NCBI GenBank assembly: GCA_016703645.1
Contig: JADJBR010000007.1
Location: forward strand, 248,001 to 312,000
DNA length: 64,000 nucleotides
Source: Zoogloea sp.
GTDB lineage: Bacteria > Pseudomonadota > Gammaproteobacteria > Burkholderiales > Rhodocyclaceae
Direction of reading: 5' to 3'
The position numbers and the translations under genes were made by a program. The notes beneath the pieces were generated by a model. The model was not told the DNA's origin and did no database searches. It saw only the letters and a program-made list of their open reading frames with translations. Shown here piece after piece: positions 44,788 to 53,405 of the stretch (positions are counted from its first letter, which is position 1; every line of letters begins with the position of its first letter).

Positions 44788-46167
44788 TTATTCCTGCGTG
44801 ACAGGTCCGGCCCCGTTGCGCGAGACGACGTGCAGGTAGGTGCCGAAGAGCAGGGCAGCGGCCATGTTGCTGAGTACGCAGGCCTGCCAGAAACCGGCCA
44901 CGCCCTGGGGGGGCAGCAGGCTGCCGAGGCCGTGGTAGGCCAGCCCGTAGCCCCCTGCCAGGCCGATGCCCCAGAAGCAAAGGGTGTGTACGAGCATCGG
45001 GCCGAAGGTGATCTTGTAGCCGCGCAGGGCATGGGCGGCGACGGTCTGGATGGCGTCGAAGAACTGATACAGGCAGATGTAGATCACCAGGGACACGGCC
45101 AGGCGGCTGACCGCCGGATCGGCGGTGTAGGCCGCCATCAGGGCATCGCGATACAGCCAGGCGACGATGCTGACCAGGGTGGACAGGCCGGTGGCCAGCA
45201 GGATGCCGACCCGCGCGGCCTGTCTGGCGGCGTGCCCGTCTCGGGCACCGAGAGCCTGTCCGACCAGCACCAGGGTGGCAATGGCCAGGGCCAGGGGCAG
45301 CATGTAGATGAGGGCCGACAGGTTGCCGACAATGCGGTGGCCGGCGACCACCGTCGCGCCCAGCCGGGCCACCAGCAGGGCGATCAGGGTGAAGGCGGTG
45401 ATCTCGACGAAGCTGGAAAAGCCCATGGGCAGGCCGAGGCGCAGCAGTTCGCCGATGGGGCCGGCCCGGGGGCGTGTCCACCGGGAGAACAACTGATAGG
45501 GCGCGTAGGCCGGTGCCCGCAGCACGTGCAAGCCGGCACACAGCAGCGCCAGCCAGCCCATGCAGGCACTCGAGACGGCGCAGCCGGTACCGCCCAGGGC
45601 GGGGACGCCCGGCAGATGTCCGTTGATCAGGGCCCATGAGAGGGGGATGTGCACGCCGGTGGTGGTGAGGCTGATCACCATCAGCACCCGGGTACGGCCC
45701 AGGGCATTGGTGAAGGCGTAGAAGGTGCGGTAGAGCAGCACCGCGGGCAGCCCCCAGGCGATCGTCGCCAGGTAGTCCCGGGCGCCGGCTTCGACTTCCG
45801 GGCTGATCTCGGAGAGCTGCATCAGCCAGTCGGGGTGGCGCAGGAAGAGGACGGCCGGAATGCCCAGGGCCAGGGCCAGCCAGAAGCCCTGTTGCACGGC
45901 CGGGCCGATGGCGTCCTTGCGTCCGGCGCCCACATGATGAGCCACGGTGGGGGCGACCGCCTGCAGAATGCCGACCATCAGCATCACGATGGAGATGTAG
46001 ATGCCGCTGCCGACAGCCACGGCGGCCAGGTCGGCGGTGCCGTAGCGACCGGTCAGGACGGTATCGCTGACCATCTGGGTCATGGACGACAGCTGGGCGA
46101 TCAGCACCGGCCAGGCGAGATCAATGATGCGGCGGGCGAGGCCGGGCTGGGCGGTGTTCTGGCTCAT
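44788..46167 (-). CDS. MATE-family multidrug efflux pump (NorM-like)
   Basis: 459 residues from ATG 46167 (MSQNTAQPGLARRIIDLAWP). It has twelve membrane helices in two MATE bundles: first half with LIAQLSSMTQMVSDTVLTGR and the Gly-rich VAVGSGIYISIVMLM, second half with LGLPMGFSSFVEITAFTLIA. Pumps of this type exchange cationic drugs for Na+ or H+. The next gene upstream is imuB on the same strand, about 80 bp away, but a functional link to SOS is not evident. Confidence 0.9.
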   Translation of the reverse strand: MSQNTAQPGLARRIIDLAWPVLIAQLSSMTQMVSDTVLTGRYGTADLAAVAVGSGIYISIVMLMVGILQAVAPTVAHHVGAGRKDAIGPAVQQGFWLALALGIPAVLFLRHPDWLMQLSEISPEVEAGARDYLATIAWGLPAVLLYRTFYAFTNALGRTRVLMVISLTTTGVHIPLSWALINGHLPGVPALGGTGCAVSSACMGWLALLCAGLHVLRAPAYAPYQLFSRWTRPRAGPIGELLRLGLPMGFSSFVEITAFTLIALLVARLGATVVAGHRIVGNLSALIYMLPLALAIATLVLVGQALGARDGHAARQAARVGILLATGLSTLVSIVAWLYRDALMAAYTADPAVSRLAVSLVIYICLYQFFDAIQTVAAHALRGYKITFGPMLVHTLCFWGIGLAGGYGLAYHGLGSLLPPQGVAGFWQACVLSNMAAALLFGTYLHVVSRNGAGPVTQE

Positions 46168-46250
46168 GGGGAGCGTAGTGTAGCGATTCGCAGACGTGTA
46201 GCTGTGTTTGTGAAGGAATCGGACCATGCAGTGGACTTGCCCACACCCGC

Positions 46251-47726
46251 TTAGCTGAAGTAGCCGTGGACGAACCAGCCATGGGGGGGCTGACGTTCCT
46301 GGAAGATCCACACCAGGCAGTCGTCGTGGCTGCGGGCGACGAAGTAGTCCCGGCTCACGTCCGCGCCGGGCCCGTCCCACCAGCCCGCTTCGATGCGCTC
46401 GGGCCCGGCGAGCAGGCTCTCTGCCGGGGGCCGGGCCATGGGCCGGGGGGTGGGCAGTAGCCACAGGGGGCGCGGGGATGAGGGCAGATCGGGGGGGGCG
46501 TGGGGGCCGGCCCTGTCGCCGGGAATGGGCTCTGCCCAGCGCCAGGCCCGCTCGGGGCGGTGGTCCGGGTGTGCCGTCAGGCACTGCACTGCCGCATGAC
46601 CAAGACGTGCGCGCAGGGTGGCGAGGAGCAGGCCCGGGTCTCCCTGTTGTCCGTCGTCGCCATCGAAAAGATCGGTGCGGGGCGGGGTGAGCAGGCGGGG
46701 GGCATCGGCTTCCAGGCGCAGGGCATCGACCGGTGCGGGCAGGGGGCCGCGGGTGAGGTGTTCGCGGGCCAGCATCTGGCAACGGGTCATGTCCCGCGAC
46801 AGGGCGCCCAGCACGATCTCCCGTGGCTCTTCACGGATTTCGCTGCCTTGGCGGTGGCGTTCGTATTCGAGCACCAGGGTGAAGCGCTCCAGCCCGGCCT
46901 GACGGGCATCCAGCCAGCCGGAGAGGCCGGCAAGCAGGCGACGCAGGCCGAACACCAGGGTGTCCACCTGGTCGGTGGGGGCCGGCAGGGGCAGGTGGGC
47001 GACGTAGCGCTCGGGGGGCACGAACCATGGGCGGGGGTCGGGAACGATGGCGTAGGCGCGATCGAGCTGTGTGGTGACGGCCCGGGCGTGGCGCCGGGCC
47101 AGGCCACTGCGGGGCAGGCGTTGCACGTCGGCGAGGCAATGGATTCCGATCCCGGCGAGCAGATCGAGATTTTCTGTCGTCACGGCGCCACCACAGCCAT
47201 CGGCCACGACCGTGATGGGCAGGGGGGCCAGGGCCGCCGCCAGCCCGGCTTCAGCGTCGATCAGGCTACCCGGGGAACAACGGGCCAGCCAGCGCGCTGC
47301 CAGCGGGGTGGGGGCGACAGCCAGCTGCCCGGCAAAGCCGAGCTCGCCCAGGCTCTCCCCGATGCTTGTACACAGGGGTGCGAGTCCGCCGAAGAGACGC
47401 AGGCTGGCCTGGATTTCGAGCAGCAGGGTGTCGGGTGGGTCAAGGCTGATGCTGGAGGTGAAACGGCCGGCCCAGGTGGCGATCTCGGCCAGGGCTGCGC
47501 TTTCAAGGGCGGGTGCCCGCTCCCGCAGGTGCAATTGGGGCGCTAGGGCCAGAGCACTGGCGCGGCTGATCCCTGGTTCCACGCCGCATGCCACTGCCGC
47601 CGGATCCGCGGCCACCACCCGGAGTTGCGGACGGGGGCCGAGAATGGCCAGCGGGCCGGCATCACTGCGCCCCCGCGTGAAAACCTGCAGGGCCAGATCG
47701 GGCAGGACGAGGGCGCACCAGAGCAT
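46251..47726 (-). CDS. imuB: ImuB, inactive Y-family polymerase-like protein of the SOS mutasome
   Basis: 491 residues. Start chosen at ATG 47726 (MLWCALVLPDLALQVFTRG), which overlaps the imuA 3' end by 65 bp. The protein has the Y-family palm/little-finger framework, but the N-terminal metal-binding acids are missing (the first motif is LVLPDLALQ instead of DxDxFF), as in ImuB. The C-terminal tail is long and Pro/Arg-rich. ImuB bridges ImuA and DnaE2 to the sliding clamp in error-prone synthesis. dnaE2 is not adjacent here. Confidence 0.9.
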   Translation of the reverse strand: MLWCALVLPDLALQVFTRGRSDAGPLAILGPRPQLRVVAADPAAVACGVEPGISRASALALAPQLHLRERAPALESAALAEIATWAGRFTSSISLDPPDTLLLEIQASLRLFGGLAPLCTSIGESLGELGFAGQLAVAPTPLAARWLARCSPGSLIDAEAGLAAALAPLPITVVADGCGGAVTTENLDLLAGIGIHCLADVQRLPRSGLARRHARAVTTQLDRAYAIVPDPRPWFVPPERYVAHLPLPAPTDQVDTLVFGLRRLLAGLSGWLDARQAGLERFTLVLEYERHRQGSEIREEPREIVLGALSRDMTRCQMLAREHLTRGPLPAPVDALRLEADAPRLLTPPRTDLFDGDDGQQGDPGLLLATLRARLGHAAVQCLTAHPDHRPERAWRWAEPIPGDRAGPHAPPDLPSSPRPLWLLPTPRPMARPPAESLLAGPERIEAGWWDGPGADVSRDYFVARSHDDCLVWIFQERQPPHGWFVHGYFS

Positions 47727-48453
47727 GGACGGAGGCGTCAGGGTCGGAATGAGGGTGGGAGGTGGGAGTGTCGGTGCTGCTCCCCGTCGCTGTGGCCAGA
47801 TCGGGGCGGGAGCGGGCTGCGGACCAGGGCAGCATGAGGCGCACGGGGGCAGCCAGCATGGGCCCACGGCGTTTGAGCACACGGACCTGGACGCCACCCC
47901 TGTCGGCACTCAGTTCCAGGCGCAGCACAGCCGGGGAGGCCTGACCGGCCACGCTGGCCGGGCGCAGCAGGATCAGGGGTGTGGCGCTGTCTTCTGCAGC
48001 CAGTTGCAGGCGGCGCAGGGCGGCCATATCGGCTTCGGCCAGCCACAGCAGGACGATCTCGCAACTACGTGAAGCCAGTGCCTGGCGGCAGGCCCAGCGG
48101 GCATGGGCCGGGCTTTCGGCCTGCACCAGCAGCAGTCGCCCGAGGGGGACGCCCGCTGCGGCGAGGGCCGGTGCATAGGGCAGACCCGGCGGCGCGATGC
48201 ACACCCCCCAGCGCCCGGCGGGAATGTTGCGTAGCTGGGGCAGCAGGAGCCCGAGCTCGCCGACGCCGAAATGGGGAATCAGCAGCTCGGTGAGGGCGCC
48301 CGTCGGCCATCCGCCGCCGGGCAGCACGGCGTCCAGGGCCGGATGGCCGGTGGGCCGCCCGGGGGCTGCTTCGACGGCCAACCGGTCACCCCGCCAGACC
48401 AGGTGGTCAAGGGCGGAGAGGGCGGTGGCGGAGCGGGCTGCCGGGGTGGCCAT
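47662..48453 (-). CDS. imuA: ImuA, RecA-like SOS mutasome protein
   Basis: 263 residues from ATG 48453. It contains a degenerate RecA-like core: LDAVLPGGGWPTGALTELLIPHFGVGEL (Walker-A-like region without a proper GKT), WGVCIAPPGLPYAP, and an Arg-rich C-terminal part. ImuA interacts with ImuB and RecA. It lies 27 bp after lexA and overlaps imuB, so lexA-imuA-imuB is one SOS operon controlled by the LexA box upstream of lexA. The last 40 residues are low complexity (HSDPDASVHALVRPRPARSG). Confidence 0.88.
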   Translation of the reverse strand: MATPAARSATALSALDHLVWRGDRLAVEAAPGRPTGHPALDAVLPGGGWPTGALTELLIPHFGVGELGLLLPQLRNIPAGRWGVCIAPPGLPYAPALAAAGVPLGRLLLVQAESPAHARWACRQALASRSCEIVLLWLAEADMAALRRLQLAAEDSATPLILLRPASVAGQASPAVLRLELSADRGGVQVRVLKRRGPMLAAPVRLMLPWSAARSRPDLATATGSSTDTPTSHPHSDPDASVHALVRPRPARSGPAGFHAGAQ

Positions 48454-48480
48454 GGGGCGTGTGCAAGGAAGCCGAGCAAC

Positions 48481-49083
48481 TCAGAGAGGGTCGGAGCGGA
48501 TCAGACCGACTGCCAGGCCTTCGATCTCCAGGGGCGAGCTGCGGGTATCCACCACGATGGGTTCGAACTCCGGGTTGGCGGGGAGCAGCTCGACAATCGG
48601 CCCCTTGCGGGCCAGGCGCTTGACGGTGACTTCGTCCTCCACCCGGGCGACGACGATCTGGCCGTTGCGGACTTCGGTGGTGCGATGGACGGCCAGCAGG
48701 TCGCCATCAAGAATGCCGGCGTCGCGCATGCTCATCCCGCGCACCTTGAGCAGATAGTCAGCGCGGGGGGAGAACAGGCCGGGGTCAACCTGGTAGCGGC
48801 CCTGGATGTGCTCGGCGGCAAGGATGGGGCTGCCGGCGGCGACCCGCCCGATCAGGGGCAGGCCGAGGGCTTCCATCAGGCGGATGCCCCGGGCACGGCC
48901 CTCTTCAAGGGTGATGGCGCCCTTGGCGGCCAGGGCGCGGAGGTGGGTTTCCGCCGCGTTGGGGGAGCGGAAACCAAAGGCGGTGCAGATCTCGGCCCGG
49001 GTGGGGGGACGGCCTTCCTGTTCGACGGTGTCGCGGATGAGTTGCAGGATCTCCTGTTGCCGGGAGGTGAGCGTGTCTGACAT
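48481..49083 (-). CDS. lexA: SOS repressor LexA
   Basis: 200 residues. The N-terminal winged helix ([40 protein letters not shown]) binds SOS boxes. The self-cleavage site is Ala-Gly in GRVAAGSPI. The catalytic Ser is in [11 protein letters not shown] and the Lys in [12 protein letters not shown]. RecA-bound ssDNA triggers cleavage and relieves repression of this operon. An upstream LexA box at 49103-49118 supports autoregulation. lexA is first in lexA-imuA-imuB. Confidence 0.96.
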   Translation of the reverse strand: MSDTLTSRQQEILQLIRDTVEQEGRPPTRAEICTAFGFRSPNAAETHLRALAAKGAITLEEGRARGIRLMEALGLPLIGRVAAGSPILAAEHIQGRYQVDPGLFSPRADYLLKVRGMSMRDAGILDGDLLAVHRTTEVRNGQIVVARVEDEVTVKRLARKGPIVELLPANPEFEPIVVDTRSSPLEIEGLAVGLIRSDPL

Positions 49084-49102
49084 GGGGACTCCTGTGGGGT
49101 TT

Positions 49103-49118
49103 GTGTAATTTTATACAG
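49103..49118 (-). promoter_or_regulatory. LexA box upstream of lexA
   Basis: Read on the minus strand: CTGT-ATAAAATT-ACAC. It matches the CTGT-N8-ACAG SOS box at all but one base of the core. It is 20-35 bp upstream of the lexA start codon. Confidence 0.8.
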
Positions 49119-49368
49119 CTTTCGGTACTTCGCAAGCTGTTACATCCTTGCTGCAAGGCCTTTTCAGCGTGATAAACGTCAAACAAGGCCCACAAATCCC
49201 TTGAGCACCCGGCCCCCATGGGCTATCCCTTCAAGGACGCAGGCCAAAAAGCGTACCGCCCTGGTGGTGGTCAGAACACAAAAAGACAAAAACAGAGAAC
49301 AGCGCAAGTCGTATCGCCCAATCAGCAAGGGTTCCATCCAGAGCCCACAGCCCCCGGAGGAGATCTTC

Positions 49369-49956
49369 ATGCATGTCAGTCCCCAACACGCTTCGGGTAG
49401 AGTTCTCAAAGCGGCTCGGTTAGAATCCCCAGCCGTGCCGGCCGAGCCCCGCGAAGGCGAGCCGGCTCCGCTCTTTTCCCTGCCCGATGCCGACATGGAG
49501 ATGTTCGATCTGGCGTCGGTGCTGGGTTCCCATCATGTGGTCCTGTATTTCTACCCCCGTGACAACACCCCCGGCTGTACCCGCCAGGCCATCGACTTCA
49601 GCGATCACGATGCCGATTTCGAGAAGGAAAAATGCATCGTGGTCGGCATAAGCCCCGACGACTGCATGACGCACGCGGATTTTCGCGATGAGCATGGTCT
49701 GTCGGTCGAACTGCTCTCCGACGAGGAGGGCGAGGTGTGCAAGCTCTACGGGGTGTGGCAGTCGGCGCTGGTGAATGGAGTCATGAAACGCAATGTGCGC
49801 CGTTCGACCTTCATCATTTCCGCCGATGGGGTCTTGCAGCACGTACTGCACGATATCAATCCGCGCGGCCATGCCGCCGAAGTCTTTCAGCTGGTAAAGC
49901 AACTCAACTCAAGGAAACTAAATGGAAATCGCCAAAAACACGGTCGTCACGCTTAA
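49369..49956 (+). CDS. bcp: peroxiredoxin, Bcp/PrxQ type
   Basis: Start at ATG 49369 with GGAGGAG eight bases upstream; a GTG about 65 bp downstream is an alternative. 195 residues. The thioredoxin-fold core begins APLFSLPDADMEMFDLAS. The peroxidatic Cys is in YFYPRDNTPGCTRQAIDFSD; a second Cys lies in KEKCIVVGIS and a third in SPDDCMTHAD (PrxQ-like resolving position candidates). It reduces H2O2 or organic peroxides with thioredoxin. Its 3' end overlaps slyD by 35 bp. Confidence 0.9.
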   Translation: MHVSPQHASGRVLKAARLESPAVPAEPREGEPAPLFSLPDADMEMFDLASVLGSHHVVLYFYPRDNTPGCTRQAIDFSDHDADFEKEKCIVVGISPDDCMTHADFRDEHGLSVELLSDEEGEVCKLYGVWQSALVNGVMKRNVRRSTFIISADGVLQHVLHDINPRGHAAEVFQLVKQLNSRKLNGNRQKHGRHA

Positions 49957-50401
49957 CTACACGGTCAAGGACCCGGACGGCAACATCATCGACGACGGCC
50001 ACCACCCCCTGGTGTATCTGCATGGCGGTTACGACGGCATCTTCACGGTGATCGAGGAAGCCCTGCACGGCAAGAAGGTGGGCGACAACCTGCAGGTCAA
50101 GCTGCTGCCCGAAGATGCCTTTGGCGAGTACGACGAAGAGCTGGTGCTGGTGGAAGAGGCTTCCCTGTTCCCTGACAACATCGAAGTGGGCATGTCCTTC
50201 GAGCGCGTCGGTGAAGACGGCGAAGAGGATGTGGTCTATCGCATCACCGACATCGCCGACGGCAAGGTGGTGGTGGATGGCAACCATCCCCTGGCCGGTA
50301 CCGCGCTGATCTTCGACATCACCGTCAAGGAAGTCCGCACTGCCAGCGCCGAGGAAATCGGCCACGGTCATGTGCATGGCGAGGGTGGTCACCACCACTA
50401 A
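49922..50401 (+). CDS. slyD: FKBP-type peptidyl-prolyl isomerase SlyD
   Basis: 159 residues. The FKBP core is split by the insert-in-flap domain typical of SlyD: NTVVTLNYTVKDPDGNIIDD, then LHGKKVGDNLQVKLLPEDAFGEYDEELV, then VVDGNHPLAGTALIFDITVKEVR. The C-terminal GHGHVHGEGGHHH is a metal-binding tail, shorter than that of E. coli. SlyD is a folding helper and nickel-insertion chaperone. The ATG 49922 lies within the end of the bcp gene, so the two are co-transcribed. Confidence 0.94.
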   Translation: MEIAKNTVVTLNYTVKDPDGNIIDDGHHPLVYLHGGYDGIFTVIEEALHGKKVGDNLQVKLLPEDAFGEYDEELVLVEEASLFPDNIEVGMSFERVGEDGEEDVVYRITDIADGKVVVDGNHPLAGTALIFDITVKEVRTASAEEIGHGHVHGEGGHHH

Positions 50402-50420
50402 GAGGGTGTGAATAAATCTA

Positions 50421-50520
50421 CTGCGCGGCCCGATTTTGCCCCTGCGATGCTCCCGTACCCTTGTACGGCTGCGCTTCTCGGGGCGAACTCGAACCGCTCG
50501 CTACGATTTCTTCAGACCCT
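50421..50520. repeat. dispersed intergenic repeat, copy 2
   Basis: About 100 bp directly after slyD, related to 3676-3773. Local hairpin CCGTAC-cctt-GTACGG lies inside. The remaining 50521-50699 has no recognised feature. Both copies follow a stop codon on the plus strand. Confidence 0.55.
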
Positions 50521-50699
50521 TTGAGAGCGTGTGAGCCAGTCCGCTACACGGCTCACCTCCCGGTCCATGCATCTGCCGCATTGACATTACACGTGCAGGC
50601 GCGAGGTGGTGGAGGGTGCCGGCGTCGGCGGTCTTTCACGCGTGTGCCCTGATGGGCCCCTGACTTGAACGGGCCGCTCTGCGGTCCGTTTTCTTTGCG

Positions 50700-52748
50700 A
50701 TGAACAAACTGGACAAGGAAGGCCCGGCCCTGCTGCGTGTCGAGGGTTTGCGGGTGGAACTCGGCGCCCGGAGCAAGCCGGTGCGTCCGGTGGATGGCAT
50801 CAGCTTTGACGTTCCGGCCGGCAAGACCCTGGCCCTGGTCGGGGAATCCGGCTGCGGCAAGTCCATGACGGCCCTGGCCTGCATGCGCCTGTTGCCGGCG
50901 GGGGGCCGGATTGCTGCAGGTTCGGTCAGCCTTGGCGGGGAAGCCCTGCAGGATCTGCCGGAAACCCGCATGCGCGACATCCGCGGCAAGCACCTGGCGA
51001 TGATCTTCCAGGAGCCGGCCACCAGCCTCAATCCGGTGATGACCGTGGGTGACCAGATCGGCGAAGTGCTGGTCCGTCACCGGAGCCTGCATGGCAAGCC
51101 GGCCTGGGACGAGGCCGAGCGCTTGCTTGATGCGGTGGGCATCCCCGACCCCCGGCGGCGCCTGTCCGAATACCCCTTCCAGCTGTCCGGCGGCATGAAG
51201 CAGCGGGTGATGATCGCCATCGCCCTGGCGGGCGACCCCCGCCTGCTGATCGCCGACGAGCCCACCACGGCCCTCGACGTGACCATCCAGGCCCAGGTGC
51301 TCGACCTGCTGGCCGATCTCCAGGCCCGCCGCGGCATGGGCATGCTGCTGATCACCCACGACCTGGGCGTGGTGTCGCGCATGGCCCACCGGGTGGGGGT
51401 CATGTACGCCGGCGAGCTGGTGGAGACCGGCGACCGGGAAGATTTTTTCAGCAAGCCGCTGCATCCCTATTCCCGCAAACTGTTCGCGGCCCTGCCCACC
51501 CCTGCCCAGCGCGGCCGGGCCCTGGAGACCATCGTCGGGCAGGTGCCCCGTCTCGGCGAGCGCCAGGAGGGCTGCCGTTTTGCCGAGCGTTGCCCGCAGG
51601 TCCAGGACCATTGCCGGCGCACGCCACCGGCCCTGCACGGGGTAGGGCGGCAGACGGTGCGCTGCCACCTTTATGATCCCAACGGGCGCATGGGCTGGGT
51701 GCAGACACCGCCGCGGCCCGCCGCGCCGGAGGTCCGCCCGGCCGAAACCGGCAAGGTTCTCGATATCGCCGCCCTGCAGGTGCACTTCCCGGTCCGCAAG
51801 GGTTTGTTTCGGCGCGTGGTGGGGCATGTAAAGGCGGTGGACGGGGTTTCCCTGCAGGTGCCCGCGGGTGAAACCCTGGCCCTGGTGGGCGAGTCCGGCT
51901 GCGGCAAGACCACCGCCGGCAAGGCGCTCCTCAAGCTGGTGCCGGCCAGCGGCGGTCAGGTTCACTACGGTGGTCAGGAGCTCCTGTCCCTGCCCGCCGG
52001 CCAGTGGCAGCCCCTGCGCCGGGATCTGCAGATGATCTTCCAGGATCCCTTCAGCTCCCTCGACCCGCGCATGCGGGTGGGCGAGATCCTGGAGGAGGGC
52101 ATGCAGGCCCTGGGGGTGGAGCCCGATGCGTCCAGCCGGCAGGCCCGGGTGGACGCACTGCTGACGCGGGTCGGCCTCGATCCGGCCATGCGTCACCGCT
52201 TTCCCCACGAGTTTTCCGGCGGTCAGCGTCAGCGCATCGCCATCGCCCGGGCCCTGGCCGTGTCACCCAGGCTGATCGTCTGCGACGAGCCGACGAGCGC
52301 CCTGGATGTGTCGGTACAGGCCCAGATCCTCAACCTGCTGCGGGAGCTGCAGGCCGAGTACGGCTTGTCCTACCTGTTCATCACCCACAACCTGGCCGTG
52401 GTGGACTACCTGGCCCACCATGTGGCCGTGATGTACCTGGGGCGCATCGTGGAGCGGGGCACGGCAGAAGAGGTTTTGCGCAATCCGCGCCATCCCTACA
52501 CCCGCATGTTGCTGGCGGCGGTCCCACGCATTGAGGCCAGCAGCCGGGCCGGTGTCCGGGCCGGGGAGGCGACCCGGGGCGACATGCCTTCGGCCTTCAA
52601 CCCGCCCTCAGGCTGCCATTTCCACCCGCGCTGCGAGCACGCCAGCGAGGTGTGCCGCAGCACTTATCCCGAAGAGACCCGCTTGTCGGACAGTCGGGTG
52701 GTGCGTTGTCATTTCCCTCAGATGACTCCAGCGGCGGTGCCCGCGTAA
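50700..52748 (+). CDS. double ATP-binding subunit of a peptide/nickel-type ABC importer (DppD-DppF fusion)
   Basis: 682 residues with two ABC cassettes. First: Walker A VGESGCGKSMT, signature QLSGGMKQRV, Walker B LLIADEPTTALD. Second: VGESGCGKTTA, FSGGQRQRIAIARAL, LIVCDEPTSALD. Each is followed by an oligopeptide-transporter C-terminal domain with conserved Cys residues (GCRFAERCPQVQDHC and GCHFHPRCEHASEVC). This is the YejF/GsiA form that powers uptake of peptides or glutathione-like substrates. No permease or binding protein gene is adjacent, so the partner is elsewhere. The GGCC-like upstream DNA offers no clear ribosome site. Confidence 0.9.
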   Translation: MNKLDKEGPALLRVEGLRVELGARSKPVRPVDGISFDVPAGKTLALVGESGCGKSMTALACMRLLPAGGRIAAGSVSLGGEALQDLPETRMRDIRGKHLAMIFQEPATSLNPVMTVGDQIGEVLVRHRSLHGKPAWDEAERLLDAVGIPDPRRRLSEYPFQLSGGMKQRVMIAIALAGDPRLLIADEPTTALDVTIQAQVLDLLADLQARRGMGMLLITHDLGVVSRMAHRVGVMYAGELVETGDREDFFSKPLHPYSRKLFAALPTPAQRGRALETIVGQVPRLGERQEGCRFAERCPQVQDHCRRTPPALHGVGRQTVRCHLYDPNGRMGWVQTPPRPAAPEVRPAETGKVLDIAALQVHFPVRKGLFRRVVGHVKAVDGVSLQVPAGETLALVGESGCGKTTAGKALLKLVPASGGQVHYGGQELLSLPAGQWQPLRRDLQMIFQDPFSSLDPRMRVGEILEEGMQALGVEPDASSRQARVDALLTRVGLDPAMRHRFPHEFSGGQRQRIAIARALAVSPRLIVCDEPTSALDVSVQAQILNLLRELQAEYGLSYLFITHNLAVVDYLAHHVAVMYLGRIVERGTAEEVLRNPRHPYTRMLLAAVPRIEASSRAGVRAGEATRGDMPSAFNPPSGCHFHPRCEHASEVCRSTYPEETRLSDSRVVRCHFPQMTPAAVPA

Positions 52749-52829
52749 GGAGTGAGGTCGCGCCTTGTGGGGTGTCGAATTCGATTTTTTAGGCTGAGCC
52801 CTTACTTGCGGGCGTTCCGGTGTTTGGCG

Positions 52830-53333
52830 TCACATCGGCCGGGTCTCGCCCCGGCGGGCGACCTTCTTCTTTGTTGTACGACAAAGAAGAAGGCAAGAAA
52901 ACGTACCCCGCTGTCGCGCCCCCTTCGGGGGTTCCCTCCTTCCGGTAATGCCGGGCGGGGTCTTCGCAAACTCGCCCTTCGGGCTCAGACATGCGAAGCC
53001 CTCTTTCCGCCCGTCATCACCTCCAGTCGGCACGCCAGAGGGGAGAGGAAATGCAGGTGATCAACGGCCAGTGCCCGACTCAATTTCCGTAGGGACTCGG
53101 AGCATCCGAAAAGCCCGTTCCGACCCGCCGAGCAGCGCACCAGCGGGCGGGGGAAGTCCGGCGCGGCTGTTTGAGCCCAAAGGGCGAGTTCCGCGCCGGC
53201 CGCCTGCTGGGAGCAGCGCAGGGGAGTCATTCGCGCAGCGAATGACCGGGGTGGCCGGGTCGCCTTTCTTGCCTTCTTCTTTGGCGAAGCAAAGAAGAAG
53301 GTCGCCCGCCGGGGCGAGACCCGGCCAATGTGA
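52830..53333. repeat. 504-bp element with 70-bp terminal inverted repeats
   Basis: The gap 52749-53405 has no gene. Left arm 52830-52900 and right arm 53265-53333 are inverted copies differing at one base plus the loop. Each arm has TCACAT-Y-GGCCGGGTCTCG, GCCCCGGCGGGCG and a 12-bp hairpin CCTTCTTCTTTG...CAAAGAAGAAGG. The 364-bp interior is GC-rich and has no credible reading frame. No target-site duplication is clear. It resembles a miniature or palindromic mobile-element-like repeat. Confidence 0.7.
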
Positions 53334-53405
53334 GATAACACACAGGAAAGCCGCCCAGTAAACCCTCACCGGTTCGAGGCCGACGACCCCACACGCGCGA
53401 AAGCC

